The notes under the pieces are model-generated. The model did not search any database. It saw nothing but the letters and a program-made list of their open reading frames with translations, and was not told the DNA's origin. From contig NZ_AXAZ01000023.1 in assembly GCF_000473065.1 (NCBI RefSeq), positions 1 to 64,000 of the forward strand: 64,000 bases of DNA, read 5' to 3'. This document shows positions 32,360-40,679 of the stretch, piece after piece; within the stretch, counting starts at the first letter, position 1; every line of letters begins with the position of its first letter. This DNA is from Bradyrhizobium sp. WSM1743. Lineage in GTDB: Bacteria; Pseudomonadota; Alphaproteobacteria; Rhizobiales; Xanthobacteraceae. A program made the translations under genes and the position numbers.

Positions 32360-33364
32360 TCAATCCGCCTTCACGAATTCCTTCGCGATGATCGCGTTCA
32401 CGTCAAAGCCCTTGTCGGCAAAACCCTGCTCCTGCAGCCATTTGATCTGGTTGTCGACGTTCTTCACATCCAGCTTGCCGTCGGGATCGATATAGGCGCA
32501 GTTGCCGACCACCTGCTCGACCGGCAGATTGGTGTACTTGGCGATGATCTCCAAGAGCGGTTTTGTCTGCTCGTTGATCGGGGCGACCCCGTCTTTCATC
32601 GCGGTGAGGATGACGTCGTGATATTCGCGGTCGGCCTTGGCCAAGGCGCCTAGCAGTTTTGTCACCAGCGCCTTGTTCGTCAGCGTCTTCGGCGAGGCGA
32701 ATACCGCCCCTAACTGCCAGGGCGTCTCGTCGCCGACCCAGCCCAGAAACTTCGCGCCGCCCTCATCCATCAGCTTTCGCGCAGTAGAGATCGGCAGCAG
32801 CGCGGCATCGACAGTTTCGCCCTTCAGCGCAGCGGCCGCATTCGACAGCGATTGCAGCGGCACGATCTTCACGTCCGCGAGCTTGAAGCCGTATTTGTCG
32901 GCGAGCAGGCCGAGCGAATAGTGAAAGCTCGATCCGACCTGCGTCACCGCAACGCGCTTGCCCGCGAGATCCTTCGGGGTCTTCAAGCCCGCGGCGTAGG
33001 CATTGTTGCTGGCGAAATAGCCGATCAGGGGATAGCCGGGCTTCTCGCGGCTCATGCCGCCGATCACCTTCAGCACGCCCTTGCCGGCGAGATTGTAGAG
33101 ACCCGCGGTGAAGGCGGTGACACCGAAATCGACGTCGCCCGAAGTGGTGGCGACCGCGATCGGCTGCGCCGCGTCGAAGAATTTCAGCTCGACGTCGAGG
33201 CCGGTCTCGCGGAAATAGCCCTTGTCCTGCGCGATGAAGACCGGCGCGGAAGAGGACAGGCGGAGCACGCCGATCTTGGCCTTCAGCGCGTCTTCGGCCC
33301 GCGCCGTACCTATCGCCATGATCGCCATCAGGCCCGCAAGCGCGAGCCGCACCATCCCGATCAT
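32360..33364 (-). CDS. ABC solute-binding protein (SsuA/NMT1 type)
   Basis: This 334-residue exported protein has a signal peptide ending near 'IGTARA-EDALK'. 'VFIAQDKGYFRETGLDVELKF' is the hallmark of SsuA/NMT1 binding proteins, followed by 'GDVDFGVTAFTAGLYNLAGKG' and 'DLAGKRVAVTQVGSSFHYSL'. The ligand may be an aromatic or sulfonated acid, in view of the gentisate cluster next door, but this is inference; the proteins with the closest style include phthalate-, taurine- and nitrate-type binders. It lies 32 bases after the FAD oxidoreductase gene. Confidence 0.9.
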   Translation of the reverse strand: MIGMVRLALAGLMAIMAIGTARAEDALKAKIGVLRLSSSAPVFIAQDKGYFRETGLDVELKFFDAAQPIAVATTSGDVDFGVTAFTAGLYNLAGKGVLKVIGGMSREKPGYPLIGYFASNNAYAAGLKTPKDLAGKRVAVTQVGSSFHYSLGLLADKYGFKLADVKIVPLQSLSNAAAALKGETVDAALLPISTARKLMDEGGAKFLGWVGDETPWQLGAVFASPKTLTNKALVTKLLGALAKADREYHDVILTAMKDGVAPINEQTKPLLEIIAKYTNLPVEQVVGNCAYIDPDGKLDVKNVDNQIKWLQEQGFADKGFDVNAIIAKEFVKAD

Positions 33365-33396
33365 CCCGTTTCCTCTCGTGGTTGTCTTGCAGTCTG

Positions 33397-34761
33397 CTAC
33401 AGGCCTTCAGGGACCGGCTGATCCCGCCCGATGAAGGCGCCCTGTTGTTTCAACGTTTCCTGCAATTTTTCAATGGGGATGTCACGCGGGATCCGGTTTC
33501 CGGACAGCGCCAGCGCCGCGGCGGAACCGGCAGCCTCGCCCATCACGAAACAGGCGCCGGAGACCCGCGCCGCCGACTGGCCCTCATGGGTCATCGAGGC
33601 ACAGCGGCCGGCGACCAGGAGATTGTCGACGCCCTCGGGCACCAGCATCCGGTAAGGCAGCTCGTTGTAGCCTCGCGATTCCGGGATCGGCGGGAAGGTG
33701 AAGACGACGTCGCCGGGAACATGCGCCTCGATCGGCCAGCCATTGACGCCGATGGAATCCGCGAACGAGGCGCAGCCGAGCACGTCCTCGCCACTGAGCT
33801 GATAGCCGCCCTTGATGCGGCGGGTCTCGCGGATGCCGAGCTGCGGCGGCAGGTCGACGATGTAGGATTTTTCGAACCCGGGCACAGTGCGCAGGAATTC
33901 GAACGCGGCGAGCGCCTGCTTGCGACCCTCGATCTCGCCGCGGGTGAGATCGTCCGGCTCGACGCCGTTGATGGCGTGGCCGTCCTCGCGTGCGACTTGC
34001 GTAAAGTTCACCCGCCATTCGATGCCGGACTTTTGCGGCCGGACGATCGCGCTCTTGCGCGGGAATGTGTGGGTGCCGGCCGCAAGCGCCTTTTCCATCA
34101 ATTGCGGAATGGTGCGCCAGGCCTCGCCCGCCTTCCCAGGGTCTATACCGTTGAGGCGGAGCATCATCGAGGGATAGAGCGGATGACCGTGTTCGTCGCC
34201 GATGTCGAATGGCGCGCCGGCCCACACCGCGAGGTCACCGTCGCCGGAGCAGTCGATGAAGATCTCCGCGCGCACGGCCTGCCGGCCGCCCTTGGTCTCG
34301 ACCAGCAGCGCGTCGATGCGGCTGTTATCACCCATCACCACGCCGGCGCCGAGCGCGTGAAAGAGGATGTGCACCTTGTTACTTGCGAGCAGCTCGTCGG
34401 CCGCGATCTTGTAAGCGGCGGTGTCATAGGCCTGGGCATAGACCTTGCCGAGGATCAGATGCGGCGTGTTGAGGCCGTTCAAGCGATCGATCCGCGCCAG
34501 CAGCTCGGACGCCAGACCCTGCACCAGCCGCCGGTGCTCGCCATGGACATTGCCGTGCAAGCCGCAGAAATTGGTGACGCCGGCGGCCGTCCCCATGCCG
34601 CCGAGGAAGCCGTAGCGCTCGATCAGCAGGGTCCGCCGTCCGGCCCGCGCCGCGGACGCCGCCGCCACGATGCCGGCCGGACCGCCGCCGAGCACGACGA
34701 CTTCATATTCGCCGTAGAGCGGCACTTTGCGCGCTGGTTCATCGATCGTCGTGGCCCGCAT
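33397..34761 (-). CDS. FAD-dependent oxidoreductase (PF12831-type)
   Basis: This 454-residue flavoprotein has 'EVVVLGGGPAGIVAAASAAR' for FAD binding at about 20-39, 'ERYGFLGGMGTAAGVTNFCG' near the flavin, 'EIFIDCSGDGDLAVWAG' and the C-terminal 'NLLVAGRCASMTHEGQSAAR'. It belongs to the large FAD-dependent family that includes putative dehydrogenases of sugars and unusual acids. The reaction is not known. It is first in an operon with an ABC importer, so it probably acts on the imported compound. It is divergent from a LysR gene across 110 bp. Confidence 0.85.
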   Translation of the reverse strand: MRATTIDEPARKVPLYGEYEVVVLGGGPAGIVAAASAARAGRRTLLIERYGFLGGMGTAAGVTNFCGLHGNVHGEHRRLVQGLASELLARIDRLNGLNTPHLILGKVYAQAYDTAAYKIAADELLASNKVHILFHALGAGVVMGDNSRIDALLVETKGGRQAVRAEIFIDCSGDGDLAVWAGAPFDIGDEHGHPLYPSMMLRLNGIDPGKAGEAWRTIPQLMEKALAAGTHTFPRKSAIVRPQKSGIEWRVNFTQVAREDGHAINGVEPDDLTRGEIEGRKQALAAFEFLRTVPGFEKSYIVDLPPQLGIRETRRIKGGYQLSGEDVLGCASFADSIGVNGWPIEAHVPGDVVFTFPPIPESRGYNELPYRMLVPEGVDNLLVAGRCASMTHEGQSAARVSGACFVMGEAAGSAAALALSGNRIPRDIPIEKLQETLKQQGAFIGRDQPVPEGL

Positions 34762-34871
34762 GGCGCGTTCGCTCCCAAAATCTCTTGCTTGGGGCGACTA
34801 TGAATTAACGCGAGGGAGCGTACAATCCACCAAAATAGGCGATCAACTTTCGCGAATCGAGAAAGATCGAC

Positions 34872-35756
34872 ATGGACATCCTGGTGAACCTGCAGGCCTT
34901 CCTCGCCACCGCGGATGCCGCCGGCTTCTCCGCCGCTGCGCGAAAACTCGGCGTCGCGACCTCGGTCGTCGCCAAGCGCGTCACGCAGCTGGAGGCGCGG
35001 ATCGGCACGCCGCTGTTTCACCGCTCGACCCGACAATTGCGGCTGACCGAAGCCGGGCAGCGCTACGTGCATCGCGCCCGCGGCGTGGTCACTGATGCCA
35101 CCGACCTGCTTTCACGGATGGGCGAGAAGGGCCACGATCTCGTCGATCATCTGCGCATCAAGGCGCCGACCTCACTGACGGTGGCGCGGCTGGCCGACGT
35201 GTTCAGCGCGTTCCAGACCCAGAACCCGAAGCTCAAGCTCGATATCGTGCTCATCGACCGCCCGGTCGATCCCGTCACTGAAGGTTTTGACATCGCCATC
35301 GGCGCTTTCCCGCATTCCTTCGGCGGCGTGGTCGACGAGCCACTCTGCGCGCTCAAGCGGCTGCTCTGCGCCTCACCGGCCTATTTGAAGAAGCACGGCA
35401 CACCAAAACATCCGCGCGATCTGGTCGAGCATCGCTGCCTCAGTTTTCTGCCGACCGGCCCGGAATGGGCCTTCGACGGGCCGCGCGGCCGCATCAACAT
35501 CCAGGTCAGCCCGTTGCTCTCCTCCAACGAAGGACACGTGCTGGCGCGCAGCGCCATCGCCGGCAACGGCATCGCGCTGATCTCGCATTATCTGGTCGCC
35601 GATGCCCTGCGGGACGGGACGCTGAAGCCGGTGCTGCGCGACTTTCCGATTCCGGAATTGTGGGTGAAGGCCGCGATTCCCGAGCGACGGCGCAATGCGG
35701 CTGCCGTGCAGGCGCTGCTCACCCTGCTGAAAACGTCACTGGCGCCGTCGCTGTGA
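34872..35756 (+). CDS. LysR-family transcriptional regulator
   Basis: This 294-residue regulator has a typical N-terminal winged helix ('FLATADAAGFSAAARKLGVA', 'SVVAKRVTQLEARIGTPLFH', 'RSTRQLRLTEAGQRYV') and a two-lobed effector domain ('LRIKAPTSLTVARLADVFSA', 'GFDIAIGAFP'). By the usual divergent arrangement it should control the FAD oxidoreductase/ABC operon at 30580-34761. The 110-bp gap carries an imperfect inverted pair, GTTCGCTCCC near 34766 and GGGAGCGTAC near 34813. The inducer is unknown. Confidence 0.93.
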   Translation: MDILVNLQAFLATADAAGFSAAARKLGVATSVVAKRVTQLEARIGTPLFHRSTRQLRLTEAGQRYVHRARGVVTDATDLLSRMGEKGHDLVDHLRIKAPTSLTVARLADVFSAFQTQNPKLKLDIVLIDRPVDPVTEGFDIAIGAFPHSFGGVVDEPLCALKRLLCASPAYLKKHGTPKHPRDLVEHRCLSFLPTGPEWAFDGPRGRINIQVSPLLSSNEGHVLARSAIAGNGIALISHYLVADALRDGTLKPVLRDFPIPELWVKAAIPERRRNAAAVQALLTLLKTSLAPSL

Positions 35757-35827
35757 GCCGTGTCTGGCGTCACAAGATGGCGGTTGCCCTCAGACGACGG
35801 ACCTGAGAGAAGGGCCGTCGCGCCCAC

Positions 35828-35930
35828 TGTCATCGCCCGGCTTGACCGGGCGATCCAGTATTCCAGAGGCGTCAAACGTATACGGAGAGGCCGCGGCGTA
35901 CTGGGTCGCCCGGTCAAGCCGGGCGACGAC
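35828..35930. repeat. Dispersed 'GCGATCCAGTATTCCAGAG' repeat (second copy)
   Basis: GTCATCGCCCGGCTTGACCG pairs with the right arm CGGTCAAGCCGGGCGACGA. The centre has 'GATCCAGTATTCCAGAGGC' and 'GCCGCGGCGTACTGG', as in 27890-27993. Confidence 0.8.
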
Positions 35931-35948
35931 AAGCACCTTGGTTCACAA

Positions 35949-36221
35949 ATGGATTCGACGCTTTTGAAATTCTTCCTTCCCGCTCTGATCGCATTTGCGA
36001 TCTCAACCAGCCCCGCTGCAGCCTTGGAGCAAAACTGCCGCTTCATCCCAGCCAAGCCCGATCGCGAGGCCTGCTACAAGCGGCAGGAGGACGAGCTGGC
36101 GGCGAAGCGCAAGCCTGCACCTGCGACCGACGAGAGCAAGGCGCTCGAAACGCTGCGCCAATTGCGCCAGGACGACGATGCCGTCTATCGCAGCATCAAC
36201 AACATCTGCCGCGGCTGCTGA
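35949..36221 (+). CDS. Small exported hypothetical protein
   Basis: This 90-residue protein has a signal peptide (MDSTLLKFFLPALIAFAIST..., cleavage near 'PAAA-LEQ'). The mature part has 'EQNCRFIPAKPDREACYKRQ' and a charged helix ending 'NNICRGC', with four cysteines. It looks like a small periplasmic protein; no domain is recognised. The start at 35949 directly follows a dispersed repeat, and no strong ribosome site is visible. A longer frame reaching back to 35760 would run through the repeat and is rejected. Confidence 0.65.
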   Translation: MDSTLLKFFLPALIAFAISTSPAAALEQNCRFIPAKPDREACYKRQEDELAAKRKPAPATDESKALETLRQLRQDDDAVYRSINNICRGC

Positions 36222-36224
36222 CGC

Positions 36225-37028
36225 TCAAGCTTTCGCACCGCCCCACTTCGCCGCACGCTTCTCGGCGAACGACGCCAGCCCTTCCGCGGCCTCCGCGCTC
36301 TGGCGCTTGAGCGAGTGCAGGTGCACGAGCCGCTTGTAGGCGGCATCGTCCACTGCCATGCCGCCGAAGGAGCTCTCCAGCGCTAGCTGCTTGGTCTCGG
36401 CCATCGCCTCCGGTCCATTGGCGAGCAGCTGCTCGACCACCTTGCTGCCTGCGGCCTCCAGCTCGGCGAGCGGCACCACCTCGTGCACGAGGCCGATGCG
36501 GCGGGCGTCCTCGGCGCCGAAACGCTCGCCGGTCAGCGCGTAGCGGCGGACTTGCCGGACACTGATGGCATCGCAGAGCTGCGGGATGATGATCGCGGCG
36601 GTCAGACCCCAGCGCACCTCGGTGATCGAGAACAGGGCGTTGTCCGCGGCGATGACGACGTCGCAGGCCGCGATCACGCCGGTGCCGCCGCCGAAGCAGC
36701 CGCCCTGCACCAACGCGACGGTGGGGATCGGCAAGGTGTTGAGCCGCTGCACGGCTTCGAACGTCGCCCGCGAGGCCGCCTCGTTCGCCTCGGCCGATTG
36801 CGGCCGCACGCCGTTGATCCATTTGAGGTCGGCGCCGGCCTGGAAATGCTTGCCGTTGCCCCGGAGCACGACGACGCGCAAATTGGGTTTCCTGCCGAGG
36901 TCGTCCATGGCCGCGAGCACGCCCGCGATCAACGCTCCGTCATAGGCGTTGTTCACCTCCGGCCGGTTCAACGTGACGGTCGCGACCCCACGCTCATCGA
37001 GGGTCCACAGGACGGGGCTGGCAGTCAT
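36225..37028 (-). CDS. Enoyl-CoA hydratase/isomerase family protein
   Basis: This 267-residue crotonase has 'VVVLRGNGKHFQAGADLKWI' (oxyanion-hole segment) and 'VALVQGGCFGGGTGVIAACDVVIAA' (second oxyanion element). 'FSITEVRWGLTAAIIIPQLC' has a Glu at the usual catalytic place ('TEVRWGL'). Sequence style is close to methylglutaconyl-CoA hydratase-like enzymes of leucine breakdown. GGAGGATC lies before ATG 37028. It is divergent from the ketopantoate-reductase-like gene. Confidence 0.9.
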   Translation of the reverse strand: MTASPVLWTLDERGVATVTLNRPEVNNAYDGALIAGVLAAMDDLGRKPNLRVVVLRGNGKHFQAGADLKWINGVRPQSAEANEAASRATFEAVQRLNTLPIPTVALVQGGCFGGGTGVIAACDVVIAADNALFSITEVRWGLTAAIIIPQLCDAISVRQVRRYALTGERFGAEDARRIGLVHEVVPLAELEAAGSKVVEQLLANGPEAMAETKQLALESSFGGMAVDDAAYKRLVHLHSLKRQSAEAAEGLASFAEKRAAKWGGAKA

Positions 37029-37183
37029 CGGCGATCCTCCGGTCGTTTGTTTGCCCTGCACTATGGCCGAGGCAACGCATCCCGATCCATATCTTTCCGG
37101 CGTAGGGCAGCCGCGTCCATCGCATGGCGGCTTGTGTCATGCTGGCGGCGGACCGCACCAAGGGATAGATACGGGATATCATC

Positions 37184-38158
37184 ATGCGCATCTGCATTTT
37201 CGGCGCGGGCGCCGTCGGCAGCCACATTGCGGTACGGCTGGCGCGCGCCGGCCATGAGGTCAGTTGCGTGATGCGGGGAGCGCATCTGGAGGCGGCTCGC
37301 GCCAATGGTCTCAAGCTGCGCGTCGGCGATTCCGAGGTCAGTGCCAAGGTGAACGCATCAGGCGATCCGGCCCAGCTCGGCCCGCAGGACGTCGTGATCT
37401 CGACGCTGAAGGCGACCGCGCTTCAGGGGCTGGTGTCCAGCATCAAGCCGCTGCTCCAGGACGAGACCGCGATCGTGTTCGCCCAGAACGGGATTCCATG
37501 GTGGTACGGGATCGGGCTGCCGCCGCGGCATCCGACCCCGCCCGACATTTCCTTCCTCGACCCCGGCGGCCGCCTGCGCGCCTGCATTCCGAAGGAGCGC
37601 ATCATCGGCGGCGTCGTCTTCTCCTCCAACGAGGTGACCGCGCCCGGCGTGGTGCAGAACCTGACGCCGGACCGCAACCGCCTCCTGATCGGCGAATGCG
37701 ACGACCGCAATTGCGAGCGGATCACGAAGCTGCGCGGCGTTTTCAACGATGCGCGGCTGGAATCGCCGCCGGTCGCCGAGATCCGCGAGGCGATCTGGTC
37801 AAAGCTACTGACCAACATGTCGCTCTCGGTGCTGTGCCTGCTCACCGGCCAGACCGCGCGCGGCGTGCGCGACGACCCTGCTTTCGCCGAGGTCATCCCG
37901 CGCATGCTGAACGAGGCCAACGAGATCGCCCAGCATTTCATTCCCGAGGTCAAGCGCGTCACCCGCAGCGGCCCCGCCCCCAACCACAAGCCGTCGCTGC
38001 TGCAGGATTACGAGCTCGGCCGCGCCATGGAGATCGACGTGCTGGTGAAGGCGCCCCAAGCCTTCGCGCGCAGCGCCGGCCTGTCGACACCGACGCTCGA
38101 CCTGATCGCCGCGCTGGCGATCCAGAAGGCGCGCGACAAGGGGCTTTATTCGGCCTGA
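37184..38158 (+). CDS. Ketopantoate reductase family (ApbA/PanE-like) dehydrogenase
   Basis: This 324-residue enzyme begins with the NADP loop 'IFGAGAVGSHIAVRLARAGH'. 'ISTLKATALQGLVSSI', 'VFAQNGIPWWYGIG' and 'REAIWSKLLTNMSLSVLCLL' (catalytic Lys) and the C-terminal 'NHKPSLLQDYELGRAMEID' follow the ApbA/PanE family. A second family member is at 50114-51121, and such paralogs often act on other 2-keto acids, so pantothenate synthesis cannot be assumed. The 'PWWYG' insertion after the NG motif is typical of the non-PanE subgroup. Confidence 0.88.
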   Translation: MRICIFGAGAVGSHIAVRLARAGHEVSCVMRGAHLEAARANGLKLRVGDSEVSAKVNASGDPAQLGPQDVVISTLKATALQGLVSSIKPLLQDETAIVFAQNGIPWWYGIGLPPRHPTPPDISFLDPGGRLRACIPKERIIGGVVFSSNEVTAPGVVQNLTPDRNRLLIGECDDRNCERITKLRGVFNDARLESPPVAEIREAIWSKLLTNMSLSVLCLLTGQTARGVRDDPAFAEVIPRMLNEANEIAQHFIPEVKRVTRSGPAPNHKPSLLQDYELGRAMEIDVLVKAPQAFARSAGLSTPTLDLIAALAIQKARDKGLYSA

Positions 38159-38161
38159 GCC

Positions 38162-38839
38162 TCAAGCGAGCCCGTCGATCCAGGCCGCGAGCGTGTCCAG
38201 CACCTCAGTGAGTGCCTCGTCATTGGTACGGCCCGATTTCTTCAGCACCGCGAAGGAGTGATCCCCTCCTTCGATTTCATGCAGCGTTGCCTTCGGGCCG
38301 AGCTTCTCGACGACAGGCTTGAGATAGCCTAGATCGGCAAGCCCGTCGCGCGTGCCCTGCAGGAACAGCATGGGGATTGCGATGCCGGCGAGGTGCTCGG
38401 CGCGCTCGCTCGACGGCTTCTTGGCGGCATGCAGGGGGAAGCCGAGGAAGGCGAGGCCTTTGACGTCAGGCAGCGGTGCCTTCGACTGCGCCTGCGAGGT
38501 CATGCGCCCGCCGAACGATTTTCCGCCAGCGACGAGCTTCACGCCGGGGCAGAGCCGCGCCGCCTCCGCGACCGCCGCGCGGATGGCGGCATGCGCAACA
38601 GCCGGCGCGTCAGGACGCCCCTTCTTCTCTTCCATGTAGGGGAAGTTGAAGCGGAACGTTGCGATGCCGCGCTCTGCGAGGCCAGCTGCGACCTTCTCCA
38701 TGAAGGAATGCCGCATGTCCGCGCCCGCGCCGTGCGCCAGCACGTAGCAGGCGCGCGCACGATCCGGCCGCGTCAGCATCGCCGAGACCGTGCCGATGCG
38801 CTCGATGTCGAGCTTGAGCTCCGTCGTCTTGCTCGTCAT
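38162..38839 (-). CDS. Alpha/beta hydrolase, KANL3/Tex30-type
   Basis: This 225-residue hydrolase has 'YVLAHGAGADMRHSFMEKVA' (oxyanion region), 'ATFRFNFPYMEEKKGRPD', 'LVAGGKSFGGRMTSQ' with the G-x-S-x-G nucleophile elbow, and 'MLFLQGTRDGLAD' and 'IEGGDHSF' for the acid and histidine. This dienelactone-hydrolase-like subfamily has no well-defined substrate. It lies 19 bases after the TetR gene on the same strand, so both may be co-expressed. Confidence 0.88.
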   Translation of the reverse strand: MTSKTTELKLDIERIGTVSAMLTRPDRARACYVLAHGAGADMRHSFMEKVAAGLAERGIATFRFNFPYMEEKKGRPDAPAVAHAAIRAAVAEAARLCPGVKLVAGGKSFGGRMTSQAQSKAPLPDVKGLAFLGFPLHAAKKPSSERAEHLAGIAIPMLFLQGTRDGLADLGYLKPVVEKLGPKATLHEIEGGDHSFAVLKKSGRTNDEALTEVLDTLAAWIDGLA

Positions 38840-38858
38840 GACGTCATCCAGGCCTCGC

Positions 38859-39515
38859 TCAACGGCGCGCGGCGCTCGCCGGCCATAGATAGTTCAGGAC
38901 CTGATCAAGCGTCATCATGACCTCGCGGCGTCCGCTCTCGTTCCTCACAGAGCCGAATTTCTCTTCGAGCGCAAGCTTGGCAAAGCCGTGAACGGTCGAC
39001 CAGGCCGCCGCAGCCGCCGTCTTCGCCTCCTTCGCAGTACCGGCGACCAGTTCGGACACGACGGTCTCAAAGGCGTGACCGGCGGCCCGGCTCGCCTGCT
39101 TCAAGCGCGCATCGTCGGCAACGAGACGCTTGTTCGCAAACATCATCTGGAAACGGCCCGGGTGCCTCAGCGCAAAATCGACATAGGCCAGCCCCTGGGC
39201 ATGGAGCTTGTCGCGCGCGCCCTGCTTGCCGGAGGCCGCCGCGCGCAAGGCTTCGGCCAGCGCGTCGTAACCGCGGATCGCGACCTCGGTCAGAAGGCCC
39301 TGCGCATTGCCAAAATGATGCGACGGGGCAGCCGGCGAGACCCCGGCGCGGCGGGCGGCCTCACGCAGCGTGAAACCCTCGGCACCCTGCTCGGCCAGAA
39401 TGGCTTCGCTGGCGGCGATCAGCGTCTCCTGCAATTCACCGTGATGATAGCCGGGCTCCGGCTTTGGCCGTGTCGCACCGGCGCTGCGTTTGCCTGAGGA
39501 GGCCTGCTTCTTCAT
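38859..39515 (-). CDS. TetR-family regulator with WHG effector domain
   Basis: This 218-residue regulator has a helix-turn-helix at about 30-75 ('GFTLREAARRAGVSPAAPSH' with 'HFGNAQGLLTEVA') and a C-terminal domain with the 'AAAAWSTVHGFAKLALEEKF' pattern of the WHG group. The start may be ATG 39515 or GTG 39527. It is divergent from an SDR gene, and two direct copies of a 16-base motif sit in the shared 71-bp gap, so it probably represses both. WHG-type TetR proteins often respond to hydrophobic organic compounds. Confidence 0.9.
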   Translation of the reverse strand: MKKQASSGKRSAGATRPKPEPGYHHGELQETLIAASEAILAEQGAEGFTLREAARRAGVSPAAPSHHFGNAQGLLTEVAIRGYDALAEALRAAASGKQGARDKLHAQGLAYVDFALRHPGRFQMMFANKRLVADDARLKQASRAAGHAFETVVSELVAGTAKEAKTAAAAAWSTVHGFAKLALEEKFGSVRNESGRREVMMTLDQVLNYLWPASAARR

Positions 39516-39520
39516 GTAAC

Positions 39521-39567
39521 TTGACACTGTTTAGATCGCGGCCTATCTATCTTAACACTGTTCAGAT
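39521..39567. promoter_or_regulatory. Twin TetR operator and promoter between tetR and SDR genes
   Basis: TTGACACTGTTTAGAT (39521-39536) and TTAACACTGTTCAGAT (39552-39567) are direct repeats 31 bp apart, i.e. three helical turns. The first includes a -35 box TTGACA with TATCTA 17 bases later as -10 for the SDR gene. The second covers the likely transcription start. This is a natural repressor site for the divergent TetR protein. Confidence 0.7.
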
Positions 39568-39586
39568 TGAGCGACCGGAGTTCGAA

Positions 39587-40531
39587 ATGACCGAAATGCA
39601 GGATATCACCCCAAGCAGCCCGGTAAAGCGCCGTCATCTGGTCGGGGGCGCGGTCCTGGGCGTGCTCGCGGGAGCCGCCGGCGGCCTCGCCGGTGGCGTG
39701 GCGCTCGGCGAGAGTGCGACGCTGCCCCAGCAGAAGCCGAGCGGCAAGCGCCGATTCGAGGGCAAGGTCATCATCGTCACGGGGGGCACCTCCGGCATTG
39801 GTCGCGCCGCGACGCGGATGTTCGCGGCCGAAGGCGGCCGGGTCGCCTTCTGCGGCCGCAACGTCGAACGCGGCAAACAGGTGGAGAACGGGGTGCGCGA
39901 GGCCGGCGGCGAGGCCAGTTTCATTCGCGCCGATCTCCGCAACGAGGCCGAGGTGAAGACGCTGGTCGACAAGACCATCGAACGCTACGGCCGGCTCGAC
40001 GTCGCCTTCAACAATGCCGGCATCTCGGTCGAGAAACCCCTGCACGAGTACAGCGCGGCTGAGTTCGACGACGTGATCGGCACCGACCTGCGCGGCGTGT
40101 TCCTGTCGATGAAATATCAGATCCCGCACATGTTACAGAAGGGCGGATCGATCGTCGTCACCTCGTCGTCCAACGCCATCGCGACCACGGCCAACCGCTC
40201 CGCCTATTCGGCGGCCAAGCGCGGACTGGTCGGCCTGGTTCAGGCCGCCGCGCTCGACTACGCAAGGTACGGCATCCGCATCAACACGCTGATCCCGGGC
40301 ACGACGGATACGCCCTTCATTCGCCGCCTGTCGGGCATGGAGAATCTGCCCGACGCCGCCTGGCATATTGCCATCGCGCAATGGGCCAAGTCGCATGTTC
40401 CAGGGCTGCAACGTGTGGCAACGCCGGAGGAGATCGCAGCTTTCGCCCTGGTACTGGCCTCGGACGATCATCCCTACACCACCGGCGGTCAGTTCGTCAT
40501 TGACGGCGGCAAGACGGCGCAGGCCGGATAA
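39587..40531 (+). CDS. Short-chain dehydrogenase with twin-arginine-like leader
   Basis: This 314-residue SDR has the usual motifs after an unusual leader. 'VIIVTGGTSGIGRAATRMFA' binds the cofactor, 'DVAFNNAGISVEK' is the NNAG motif, and 'VVTSSSNA' with 'SAYSAAKRGLVG' supplies the Ser-Tyr-Lys triad. Residues 1-55 hold 'KRRHLVGGAVLGVLAGAAGG', a twin-arginine-like signal and hydrophobic core, so the enzyme may be exported folded with its cofactor or anchored in the membrane. ATG 39587 follows CCGGAG. It is probably controlled by the divergent TetR. The substrate is unknown. Confidence 0.88.
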   Translation: MTEMQDITPSSPVKRRHLVGGAVLGVLAGAAGGLAGGVALGESATLPQQKPSGKRRFEGKVIIVTGGTSGIGRAATRMFAAEGGRVAFCGRNVERGKQVENGVREAGGEASFIRADLRNEAEVKTLVDKTIERYGRLDVAFNNAGISVEKPLHEYSAAEFDDVIGTDLRGVFLSMKYQIPHMLQKGGSIVVTSSSNAIATTANRSAYSAAKRGLVGLVQAAALDYARYGIRINTLIPGTTDTPFIRRLSGMENLPDAAWHIAIAQWAKSHVPGLQRVATPEEIAAFALVLASDDHPYTTGGQFVIDGGKTAQAG

Positions 40532-40679
40532 CCCGTGGCGGCGACACTGCGCCGGCAGCCTGAAGACACAATCATCCCTATTCTTGGTTGGCCTACCAGA
40601 AGCGGGCGGGCTTGCGTCGGTCCCGACTGCTGTGGCACGCGTGATGTGCACGCGCCGTCCACGCCAAGATGAGGTAATC

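Noticed and set aside
36225..37061. Start of the crotonase at 37061
   Set aside because: ATG 37028 has GGAGGATC at the proper distance and matches the family N-terminus; the longer start does not.
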